Shown here one piece after another: positions 1 through 5,541 of a DNA stretch of 8,965 bases. The translations under genes were made by a program, and so were the position numbers. The notes beneath the pieces were generated by a model, which was not told the origin of the DNA, did not search any database, and saw only the letters and a list, made by a program, of their open reading frames with translations. The number at the start of each line of letters is the position of its first letter. Position 1 is the first letter of the stretch. This DNA comes from Syntrophomonadaceae bacterium (lineage in GTDB: Bacteria; Bacillota; Syntrophomonadia; Syntrophomonadales; Syntrophomonadaceae), in assembly GCA_012798055.1 (NCBI GenBank), contig JAAZOA010000162.1:1-8965 (forward strand). The letters run 5' to 3'.

Positions 1-735
1 AACACCAGGATGATTTGCATCCTCCATGCTTCCAATGTCAGCGGGACCATAATGCCCATCGCCGAGGTGGGGGCAATTGCCCGGAAGCATGGGATAGTAT
101 TCATGGTCGATACGGCGCAGACCGCTGGAGTATTGGACCTGGATGTAGAAGCACAGCAGATAGATATTCTGGCTTTTACGGGGCACAAGGGTCTGATGGG
201 GCCCCAGGGTACGGGAGGCATATATGTCAAACCTGGCTTGCTGCTCAAACCGCTGAAAGAGGGTGGCACTGGGTCCCTGTCCGAGTCCCTGGAACAGCCT
301 GAATGCATGCCGGACCGCTTGGAAAGCGGAACTCCAAATACTCCTGGGATTGCCGGACTTGGCGCCGGAATCGATTTCATTCTCTCCACTGGGCGCAAAC
401 AGGTGAGGGCGCATGAAAAGCATTTGACCGGTATATTGCTGCAGGCTCTGCAGGAGATACGGGGGGTGGAGGTATACGGACCGCAAAACCTCGAGCAGCG
501 AGTGGCGGTAGTAGCCTTTAATATCGACGGTGTCGATTGCGGACAGGTTAGTCTGCGGTTGGAATATGAGCATGGAATCATCACCCGCTCCGGCCTGCAT
601 TGCGCGCCATTGGCCCATCAGACCCTTGAAAGCCTGGAAAGGGGATCTTGCCGGTTGAGCCCGGGTTATTTCACCACCGAGTCAGAAATCCTGACAGTGA
701 TCAAAGCTATCGACTATATTGCCCGCCACAATTAA
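1..735 (+). CDS. Class V PLP aminotransferase, cysteine desulfurase-like (5' partial)
   Basis: The reading frame is open from base 1, so the gene starts outside the window; 244 residues are visible and about 140 N-terminal residues are probably missing from a family of about 380. Fold-type I, class V hallmarks are present in order: a HASNVSG segment, VDTAQTAG with the aspartate (bases 109-111) that contacts the pyridine nitrogen of PLP, and FTGHKGLMGPQGTGG with the Schiff-base lysine at 187-189. Near the C-terminus RSGLHCAPLAH carries a cysteine (601-603) at the place of the sulfur-accepting cysteine of SufS-type enzymes. The family fits the cysteine desulfurase-like group that removes sulfur (or selenium) from cysteine, but whether this one feeds Fe-S, tRNA or selenium metabolism cannot be told. 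The gene ends at a terminator at 771-800, so it closes an upstream transcript. Family call is firm; substrate is inferred. Confidence 0.88.
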   Translation, partial: NTRMICILHASNVSGTIMPIAEVGAIARKHGIVFMVDTAQTAGVLDLDVEAQQIDILAFTGHKGLMGPQGTGGIYVKPGLLLKPLKEGGTGSLSESLEQPECMPDRLESGTPNTPGIAGLGAGIDFILSTGRKQVRAHEKHLTGILLQALQEIRGVEVYGPQNLEQRVAVVAFNIDGVDCGQVSLRLEYEHGIITRSGLHCAPLAHQTLESLERGSCRLSPGYFTTESEILTVIKAIDYIARHN

Positions 736-770
736 ATTGTCACGCCTTGCCTTGAAGTTGATCTCAGCCG

Positions 771-800
771 AGGGCCCCCTGCCAGGGCCTTTTTTTCTTT
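771..800 (+). terminator. Intrinsic terminator after the cysteine desulfurase-like gene
   Basis: A GGCCC/GGGCC stem (773-777 with 785-789) encloses a 7-nt loop. It can be lengthened by a G-U and an A-U pair at 771-772 with 790-791. A run of seven T follows at 790-796, then CTTT. It lies 35 nt after the stop codon, on the same strand, which is the normal layout for Rho-independent termination. Confidence 0.75.
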
Positions 801-826
801 ATGGGCAGAGATTTTTCATATATACT
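798..826 (+). promoter_or_regulatory. Weak candidate promoter for the SOD gene
   Basis: TATACT at 821-826 matches a -10 box at five of six positions. The hexamer 17 nt upstream, TTTATG at 798-803, matches the -35 consensus at only three positions and overlaps the preceding terminator T-run. If real, transcription would start near 833 and leave a leader of about 77 nt that contains the repeated GCAACC motifs. The nearby TATATA at 830-835 is an alternative -10 box with no -35 partner. Confidence 0.3.
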
Positions 827-898
827 GGCTATATAAGGAAGCAACCCGAAAGGGCAGCAACCTGGCTACCCCTAACGGCAACCAAACCATTGACAAAA
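825..898 (+). repeat. Imperfect 37-nt tandem repeat with GCAACC motifs in the SOD leader
   Basis: CTGGCTA occurs at 825-831 and 862-868, and GCAACC at 841-846 and 878-883. Both pairs are offset by exactly 37 nt, so the two blocks keep the same register. A third GCAACC lies at 857-862. Between the copies, CCC-GAAA-GGG (845-854) forms a small GNRA-capped hairpin, and TATATA at 819-824 can pair with TATATA at 830-835. The rest of the two units is not similar. This could be a protein-binding leader, a DNA operator array or chance. I do not recognise a known riboswitch class. Confidence 0.4.
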
Positions 899-909
899 GG
901 AGGCTTCAT

Positions 910-1512
910 ATGATGGTACATGTTTTACCGGAACTCCCTTACGCTTACAATGCCCTGGAACCATATTATGACGAGCAGACGGTGCGACTTCACCATGATA
1001 TGCATCACAAAGCTTATGTTGACGGATTGAACAATGCTGAGGCCAAGCTGGCGGAGGCTATCGAAAAAGGCGATTTTGGCCTCATCAAGCATATTGAGCG
1101 GGAGCTGGCATTTCACGGAGCAGGACACATATTGCACACCATCTTCTGGGAGAACATGAAACCGGACGGTGGTGGTCCGGCTGCAGGAGCGGTGGGTGAA
1201 TTGATCGATCGAGATTTCGGCGGTTTCGCCAACTTCAAAAAATTGTTTTCGGCCTCCGCCGCTGCCGTTGAGGGATCGGGTTGGACTATCCTGGCATGCA
1301 ATCCGGTCTTCGAGAAACTGGTAGTACTGCAGGCGGAAAAACACCAGGATCTCACCCAGTGGGGTGCAGTGCCGCTGCTCATCATCGATGTCTGGGAACA
1401 CGCCTATTACCTGAAATACCAGAATAAGCGGGCGGCTTGGATCGAGGCCTGGTGGAACCTGGTCAACTGGGAAGATGTCAACCGCCGGGTAGCACTGATG
1501 CAAAACAAGTAG
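910..1512 (+). CDS. Superoxide dismutase, Fe/Mn family
   Basis: The product converts superoxide to oxygen and hydrogen peroxide in the cytoplasm; there is no signal peptide. It has 200 residues, the normal family length. All four metal ligands are visible: His28 in LHHDMHHKAY, His76 in ILHTIFW, and Asp160 and His164 in DVWEHAYY. The gateway residues His32 and Tyr36 are present too. The start has AAAGGAGG at 896-903, 6 nt upstream of ATG 910; a second ATG follows directly at 913, so the true first residue could be either. The residue four places before the second ligand is Gly73, as in Mn enzymes, while EKHQD (143-147) puts a histidine near the second-shell position, as in mycobacterial and archaeal members. 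Metal choice therefore cannot be read from sequence. It is likely co-transcribed with the membrane protein 30 nt downstream. The symbol is left empty because sodA and sodB cannot be distinguished. Confidence 0.95.
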   Translation: MMVHVLPELPYAYNALEPYYDEQTVRLHHDMHHKAYVDGLNNAEAKLAEAIEKGDFGLIKHIERELAFHGAGHILHTIFWENMKPDGGGPAAGAVGELIDRDFGGFANFKKLFSASAAAVEGSGWTILACNPVFEKLVVLQAEKHQDLTQWGAVPLLIIDVWEHAYYLKYQNKRAAWIEAWWNLVNWEDVNRRVALMQNK

Positions 1513-1526
1513 AACGCATTGCTTGC

Positions 1527-1534
1527 AGGAAAGG
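1527..1534 (+). promoter_or_regulatory. Ribosome binding site that sets the hemolysin III start
   Basis: AGGAAAGG lies 8 nt before ATG 1543. A longer frame could open at TTG 1519, but this site would then fall inside the coding region and nothing comparable precedes the TTG. Confidence 0.65.
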
Positions 1535-1542
1535 CGAGTCAT

Positions 1543-2223
1543 ATGAACCGTTTAGACCGGATTAGGCTGGTCATCAGGAATACATGCAAGGATCCATTCA
1601 GCGGTCTATCCCATCTCGGAGGAGCAGTGCTTTCGGTAGCAGGACTGGTGATTCTGCTGGTTTATGCTTACAGATTCGCCACCCCCAAGCACCTGGTCAC
1701 CTTTGCTATTTTCGGTGCAGCCCTGATCCTGTTGTATACCGCCAGCGCCCTGTACCACCTTTTGAAAGTGTCAGAGAAGGTTTCCCTTTGGCTGCGCCGT
1801 ATCGATCACATGATGATATACGTGCTGATCGCGGGAACCTATACACCAGTATGCATTTTAGGATTGACTGGTGCCTGGGGATTGGCCTTGTTGATAACGG
1901 TTTGGATTTTGGCCATAGCCGGGATGATAATGAAAATCGTCTGGTTTGGAGCGCCGCGCTGGCTGTCTACAGGCTTGTATCTGGCTATGGGCTGGCTGGT
2001 GGTGTTTGCTATGTATCCTCTTATCCACGCCCTGCCAATAGGGGCCTTGACCTGGCTTTGCATCGGCGGGTTGATGTATACGCTGGGGGCGGTGGTATAC
2101 GGCAGCAAATGGCCGCCGTTGTCATGTCCATGGTTTGGATTCCATGAGGTTTTCCATGTCTTTGTGCTGGCTGGCAGCCTGGGGCACTTCTGGATGATGT
2201 TCAAATATCTGATGTATATCTAG
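1543..2223 (+). CDS. Hemolysin III / PAQR-family seven-helix membrane protein
   Basis: This 226-residue integral membrane protein has about seven hydrophobic segments (roughly 23-43, 52-72, 90-108, 112-131, 142-160, 167-186, 202-222) after a short basic N-terminus. It carries the PAQR metal-site signatures: S68xxxH72 (SALYH), Asp88 in RRIDHMM, and H201xxxH205 in HEVFH. PAQR relatives include bacterial hemolysin III proteins and the adiponectin receptors, which hold zinc with these histidines and act as membrane lipid hydrolases. The hemolytic activity of bacterial members is weakly established, so a role in membrane lipid homeostasis is at least as likely. It begins 30 nt after the SOD gene with its own ribosome binding site and no visible promoter, which suggests a two-gene operon. 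The start at 1543 is chosen over TTG 1519 by that site. Confidence 0.9.
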   Translation: MNRLDRIRLVIRNTCKDPFSGLSHLGGAVLSVAGLVILLVYAYRFATPKHLVTFAIFGAALILLYTASALYHLLKVSEKVSLWLRRIDHMMIYVLIAGTYTPVCILGLTGAWGLALLITVWILAIAGMIMKIVWFGAPRWLSTGLYLAMGWLVVFAMYPLIHALPIGALTWLCIGGLMYTLGAVVYGSKWPPLSCPWFGFHEVFHVFVLAGSLGHFWMMFKYLMYI

Positions 2224-2330
2224 CTTGAAGGGGCAGAGCAGCTCTTCTGACTACTGACGAAGGACCAAGCAGTCGGGGCCCGGAGCAGGATGCTTCAGCG
2301 GAGAATATTAATTGGGGGGAAGAGTGAGCA

Positions 2331-2855
2331 ATGGCAGGCAGGATATTGACCCTGGGGGGGATGTCTATCGATAAACGAGAGATTTGGGTGGGGAACATAT
2401 TCAATCGGGTTAAAACCCTACTTGAAGAATTTGCTGATCTGGGGATCGCCACCTGCAGCAGCCTTTGCGCCACCACACTGAAGAATTCTTACGTGCGGGG
2501 CCAGGTCTTTCCTTTCATAAACATCCCAATTCGCTACAACGAGCAGGAACTTTTGGGGCTCTACGAATATTTCGGTGATCAGTTGCCCTTGGAGGAAGAA
2601 AATATCTATTGCGATGTGGTGATACAGGCTATCTATTACGCTGAGCACTTGACCGAAGAAGAGCTTCTAAATCTTGAGGCCAAGGCCAAGGGACTGTTTG
2701 AGACACGCCAATGGGGGGTCGTGCAGTTTGAAGGCGGAATGGCCACCTTGACTGTGGAACGAGCCTTGCTGGACAGCAACGGTTTCGAGGATAAGCTGCG
2801 GGATATTCTGACCCAGGCAATCGAGATGCAAGCCGCAATGAGACAGGAAGGTTAA
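2331..2855 (+). CDS. Unrecognised 174-residue protein upstream of map
   Basis: I do not recognise this family. The protein is soluble in character, with no signal peptide or membrane segment, and is acidic. Three cysteines sit near the front (42, 46, 94). Residues 58-68 (GQVFPFINIPI) look like a beta strand, and residues 73-90 and 105-122 look like acidic amphipathic helices. The C-terminal part, from WGVVQFEGGMATLTVERALL to the end, reads as two strands followed by a long helix. This order loosely resembles YbjN/secretion-chaperone-like folds, but that is only an impression. The ATG start follows a G-rich stretch (GGGGGGA, 2314-2320) at 10-nt spacing. An in-frame ATG at 2361 is possible but has no usable ribosome binding site. 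The stop codon lies only 3 nt before the aminopeptidase start, so the two are almost certainly co-transcribed and perhaps translationally coupled. Confidence 0.75.
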   Translation: MAGRILTLGGMSIDKREIWVGNIFNRVKTLLEEFADLGIATCSSLCATTLKNSYVRGQVFPFINIPIRYNEQELLGLYEYFGDQLPLEEENIYCDVVIQAIYYAEHLTEEELLNLEAKAKGLFETRQWGVVQFEGGMATLTVERALLDSNGFEDKLRDILTQAIEMQAAMRQEG

Positions 2856-2858
2856 GCC

Positions 2859-3743
2859 ATGCCAGCCGATGAATATGAATTGAGTTTGGCCCGCAACGAA
2901 CCGTGTTGGTGCGGGAGCGGGCGCAAATATAAAAAATGCCACCTGGCGCAGGATGAACGCCTGGCGGAACTGGCCAGGGCCGGTTATCAGGTGCCGCCCC
3001 GGAAGATCATCAAAAACGAAACCCAGATCGATGGCATCCGCAGGTCCTGCCAGTTAAGCAAGGAAATTCTTGACATGGTGGATTCCAGGATCGGCGTAGG
3101 TGTAGAGACCCAGCAGATAGATCAATGGGTGCATGAATATACACTCTCCCGAGGTGCCATACCGGCACCGCTGAATTACGGGGGCTTTCCCCGAAGTTGC
3201 TGTACCTCCATTAATAATGTGGTCTGCCACGGCATACCCGACCAAACCCGCTTGCGGGACGGAGACATCGTCAATGTGGATGTGACCTGTATCCTGGATG
3301 GATATTACGGGGATGTAAGCCGCATGTACCTGATCGGGGATCCCAGCCCCTTAGCACGGGAACTGGTCAGGGTAGCTCGGGAATGCCTCTATAAAGGCAT
3401 TGAACAGGTCAGACCATTCCAACGTATTGGCGATATCGCTTATGCCATCGAGCAGCATGCCAAAAGACATGGATTCTCGGTTGTGCAGGAATACGGGGGC
3501 CATGGCATCGGCCTTGAGTTCCATGAGGACCCTTTTGTGCATCATTACGGCGAGAAGGACACCGGCATGGTGCTGGTGCCCAATATGGTCTTTACCATTG
3601 AGCCCATGATCAATGCCGGCAGTTATGAATGCAAACGGCTGGAAGATGGGTGGACAGCAGTGACAGCGGATAATTCCCTCTCCGCCCAGTGGGAACATAC
3701 CGTTAGGGTCACAGAAGTCGGGGTAGAGATACTGAGTGAATGA
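2859..3743 (+). CDS. map: Methionine aminopeptidase type I with N-terminal SEC-C zinc motif
   Basis: The enzyme removes the initiator methionine from nascent proteins. Of its 294 residues, the first 30 or so carry a SEC-C motif, NEPCWCGSGRKYKKCH, whose Cys16, Cys18, Cys27 and His28 would bind zinc as in the tail of SecA. The catalytic pita-bread domain (about 50-294) has every expected residue: His124 in VCHGIPD, metal ligands Asp141 (NVDVT) and Asp152 (YYGDVS), His215 (GGHGIG), Glu248 (TIEPM) and Glu279 (SAQWEHT), plus His222 (FHEDP). The core enzyme of other bacteria is about 250-265 residues, so the excess is the SEC-C extension. AGGAAGG (2845-2851) sits 7 nt before the ATG and inside the end of the upstream gene. 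The usual map locus is beside secY-adk, so this copy may be a second, specialised one; that is inference. Confidence 0.96.
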   Translation: MPADEYELSLARNEPCWCGSGRKYKKCHLAQDERLAELARAGYQVPPRKIIKNETQIDGIRRSCQLSKEILDMVDSRIGVGVETQQIDQWVHEYTLSRGAIPAPLNYGGFPRSCCTSINNVVCHGIPDQTRLRDGDIVNVDVTCILDGYYGDVSRMYLIGDPSPLARELVRVARECLYKGIEQVRPFQRIGDIAYAIEQHAKRHGFSVVQEYGGHGIGLEFHEDPFVHHYGEKDTGMVLVPNMVFTIEPMINAGSYECKRLEDGWTAVTADNSLSAQWEHTVRVTEVGVEILSE

Positions 3744-3754
3744 AACTGTGACGG

Positions 3755-4162
3755 TTATTTCTTCAACATCGATACTGGCAGTATGGCATTGATTTTGAAC
3801 ACCAGGCAATTTTTGAGAGGGAAACCCGCATAGGGAGTCTGCCCGAGCCGTTTTTTGATGCGATCGAAAAATTCACCTTCTTTCTGGTCGCCGATAAGTT
3901 CCACATATATCCTTACCCCGTCTTTGGTCTGGTTGTCAGGTGTCAGCAGGACCAGGAAAACGCCTTTGCCGGTTTCTTTAAGATTGGCATATGTTTTTTC
4001 GGCGCCAAAACGAGCGCAGATTATGGTCTGGTCATCAATCATTTCCAGGACGGTCATCACTGCAATATTGACATCATAGTCTTTTGACACCGTGCTCAGA
4101 GTGGTAGAAATATAATTAGCATTGATTAGAGTACGGGCTTTTTCCAGCAGCTGCTTATCCAT
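3755..4162 (-). CDS. Pyridoxamine 5'-phosphate oxidase-like split-barrel flavoprotein
   Basis: This 135-residue protein has the split beta-barrel FMN-binding pattern of the PNPOx-like superfamily. An N-terminal helix (1-15) is followed by a strand containing NYISTTLSTVSKD, then VNIAVMTVLEMIDDQTIIC (31-49), and the typical KTYANLKETGKGVFLVLL segment (56-73). It is shorter than true pyridoxamine phosphate oxidase (about 200 or more residues) and lacks that enzyme's C-terminal region, so vitamin B6 synthesis should not be assumed. Small members bind FMN, F420 or heme and act as reductases or flavin carriers. The start is set by AAAGGAGGA (4175-4167), 4 nt before ATG 4162; a longer frame from 4180 would swallow this site. 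It faces the aminopeptidase gene tail to tail with 11 bp between stops. Its promoter is proposed at 4243-4271. Confidence 0.85.
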   Translation of the reverse strand: MDKQLLEKARTLINANYISTTLSTVSKDYDVNIAVMTVLEMIDDQTIICARFGAEKTYANLKETGKGVFLVLLTPDNQTKDGVRIYVELIGDQKEGEFFDRIKKRLGQTPYAGFPLKNCLVFKINAILPVSMLKK

Positions 4163-4166
4163 AGTC

Positions 4167-4175
4167 TCCTCCTTT
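4167..4175 (-). promoter_or_regulatory. Ribosome binding site that sets the PNPOx-like start
   Basis: Read on the minus strand this is AAAGGAGGA, a near-perfect Shine-Dalgarno match, placed just before ATG 4162. It excludes the upstream in-frame ATG at 4180. Confidence 0.75.
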
Positions 4176-4242
4176 CGCAAATCATTCTCCTCGATCCATG
4201 TTGGCAGAGAACCGCAGGTAAAGATCCGATTTTATTTTCTTC

Positions 4243-4271
4243 ATAGTAATATATACCTCCAACCATGTCAA
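4243..4271 (-). promoter_or_regulatory. Sigma-A-type promoter for the PNPOx-like gene
   Basis: On the minus strand a perfect -35 box TTGACA (4271-4266) is followed after 17 nt by TACTAT (4248-4243), which matches the -10 consensus at four of six positions. Transcription would begin near 4236 and give a leader of about 73 nt. The promoter is divergent from that of the aminotransferase gene, about 80 bp away. Confidence 0.6.
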
Positions 4272-4348
4272 AATAGGCCTGGCTCCCTTCTTGCTGAAAT
4301 TTCATTATGCAGCCTGGGGCGGTGGACATGGCATCCTGCTGGCCATGA

Positions 4349-4377
4349 TTGAGAAACTCATGCGAACTTGCTAAAAT
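4349..4377 (+). promoter_or_regulatory. Extended -10 promoter for the aminotransferase-DUF1015 operon
   Basis: TTGAGA (4349-4354, five of six matches) and TAAAAT (4372-4377, five of six) are spaced 17 nt apart. TG at the extended -10 position (4369-4370) adds support. The start of transcription would be near 4384, giving a leader of about 40 nt to the GTG start. Confidence 0.65.
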
Positions 4378-4410
4378 GTAACAGTGAATCGTCAGGTAAT
4401 AAATGCAGAA

Positions 4411-4416
4411 AGAAGG
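4411..4416 (+). promoter_or_regulatory. Ribosome binding site favouring the GTG start of the aminotransferase
   Basis: AGAAGG lies 7 nt before GTG 4424. The competing ATG at 4403 has only AGG (4394-4396) in front of it. Homologous enzymes usually begin within a few residues of KKLFIPGPVEV, which agrees with the GTG. Confidence 0.5.
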
Positions 4417-4423
4417 TTTAGCA

Positions 4424-5491
4424 GTGCACAAAAAATTGTTCATTCCTGGTCCAGTCGAGGTGAGACCTGATGTGCTTGCGAAAATGGCTACCCCCATGAT
4501 TGGTCACCGCAGCCGCGATGCTTCAGCTTTGCAGCACAGCATCAGCGATAAACTCCAGCAGCTCTTCTACACTGATTCTGCCATCTTGCTCTCTACCTCT
4601 TCGGGAAGCGGGTTGATGGAGGGAGCGGTGCGCTCCTGTACGCTTAAACGGGCTGCGGTCTTTTCGATAGGTGCTTTCGGCAAGCGCTGGTTTGAAATGG
4701 CCCTGGCCAATGGGGTGCCAGCGGATCTTTTCGAAGTTGAGTGGGGGAAACCGACCGAACCGGAAATGGTGGATACAGTGCTGGCCAGCGGGAAATATGA
4801 TCTTGTAACCATAACCCATAATGAGACCTCAACAGGGGTGATGAATCCTGTCGAAGCCATTGCTCCGGTAATGGCAAAATACCCGGAAGTGGTCTACTGC
4901 CTGGACGCAGTGAGTTCCATGGGTGGCACCAAAATCGAAGTCGATAAACTAGGGGTAGATATTTGCATTACTTCTACGCAGAAGGCACTCGGGCTACCCC
5001 CGGGTCTGGCTATCTGCAGCTTCTCCCCCAAGGCGGCGGCAAGAGCCAAGGAAGTACCGCACCGCGGTTATTACCTGGATCTGCTGGCTTTATATGAATA
5101 TATTCTGACCAAGGATTACCAGTACCCCTCGACCCCTTCCCTTTCTCATATGTTTGCTTTGGACTACCAGCTGGACCGCATTATGGCTGAGGGTTTCGAA
5201 AACCGTTTCGCCCGTCACCTGGAGATGGCTGAATGCGTTCGTGCCTGGGCGGCCCGTAATTTTGCTCTGTTTGCTGATCCTCAGTATCTCTCCAACACTC
5301 TTACCGCTGTCTCCAATAACCGGGGTATCGATGTGGGGGAACTGAACAAGAAGCTGGGAGCAAGGGGTTACCAGATCTCTAATGGTTATGGCAAGATGAA
5401 GGACAAGACTTTTCGTATAGCCCATATGGCCGATTGTACTCTGGAAGAGGTCCAAGACCTTTTGGCTGCTATCGACGAAGTTCTAGCTTAG
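4424..5491 (+). CDS. Serine-pyruvate / alanine-glyoxylate-type aminotransferase (class V)
   Basis: This PLP-dependent transaminase of the AGT/SPT/PucG group has 355 residues from the GTG start (362 from ATG 4403). Features in order: FIPGPVEV near the N-terminus, GHRSRD, the phosphate-binding STSSGSGLMEGA, THNETSTGV, the PLP-contacting aspartate in LDAVSSMGG (Asp161), and the Schiff-base lysine in STQKALGLPPG (Lys187, bases 4982-4984). Arg331 in TFRIAHM probably holds the substrate carboxylate. Relatives move amino groups among serine, alanine, glyoxylate, pyruvate and hydroxypyruvate; the exact pair cannot be assigned from sequence. The DUF1015 gene follows after 50 nt in the same transcript. 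In several anaerobes, as I recall, this enzyme type, phosphoglycerate dehydrogenase and DUF1015 cluster together; here no dehydrogenase gene lies between the two. This supports a role in serine metabolism. Confidence 0.92.
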   Translation: MHKKLFIPGPVEVRPDVLAKMATPMIGHRSRDASALQHSISDKLQQLFYTDSAILLSTSSGSGLMEGAVRSCTLKRAAVFSIGAFGKRWFEMALANGVPADLFEVEWGKPTEPEMVDTVLASGKYDLVTITHNETSTGVMNPVEAIAPVMAKYPEVVYCLDAVSSMGGTKIEVDKLGVDICITSTQKALGLPPGLAICSFSPKAAARAKEVPHRGYYLDLLALYEYILTKDYQYPSTPSLSHMFALDYQLDRIMAEGFENRFARHLEMAECVRAWAARNFALFADPQYLSNTLTAVSNNRGIDVGELNKKLGARGYQISNGYGKMKDKTFRIAHMADCTLEEVQDLLAAIDEVLA

Positions 5492-5541
5492 CTCATCGGC
5501 TTTAAGCGGTTAGGGCAGCTATTTATGGAGGAGGACTTGAT

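Noticed and set aside
801..909. Known riboswitch (c-di-GMP-I, SAM or TPP type) in the SOD leader, suggested by GCAACC and CCCGAAAGGG.
   Set aside because: The conserved cores of these classes are not present; only short words are shared.
719..913. 64-codon plus-strand frame between the cysteine desulfurase-like gene and the SOD.
   Set aside because: It starts inside the preceding gene without a ribosome binding site and runs through the intrinsic terminator hairpin.
925..1542. 205-codon minus-strand frame opposite the SOD gene.
   Set aside because: It is the antisense of a clear SOD with all ligands; the frame has no known motif or start site.
2224..2330. T-box, riboswitch or terminator in the 107-nt gap before the unknown gene.
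   Set aside because: Only short pairings are visible (for example AGAG-CAG-CTCT at 2235-2245), with no T-run, no T-box sequence and no convincing promoter; nothing supportable is seen.
3772..3784. ATACT-GGC-AGTAT hairpin near the end of the PNPOx-like gene as a terminator for the aminopeptidase.
   Set aside because: The stem is 5 bp, AT-rich, not followed by T residues, and lies inside coding sequence.
4182..4244. A 20-codon minus-strand reading frame beginning MKKIKSDLYLRF, with GGAGG upstream, just ahead of the PNPOx-like gene (possible leader peptide).
   Set aside because: Its ATG overlaps the proposed -10 box (4248-4243), so it would not be on the transcript, and the spacing to GGAGG is long (11 nt).
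4222..4374. Plus-strand frame in the intergenic region ending in GGGHGILLAMIEKLMRTC, considered as a gene remnant.
   Set aside because: It has no start codon with a ribosome binding site, overlaps both promoters, and the resemblance to any family is too slight.
4126..4497. Minus-strand open frame of 123 codons across the divergent intergenic region.
   Set aside because: It overlaps the starts of two well-supported genes in other frames, lacks a ribosome binding site at any of its ATGs, and shows no recognisable protein pattern.
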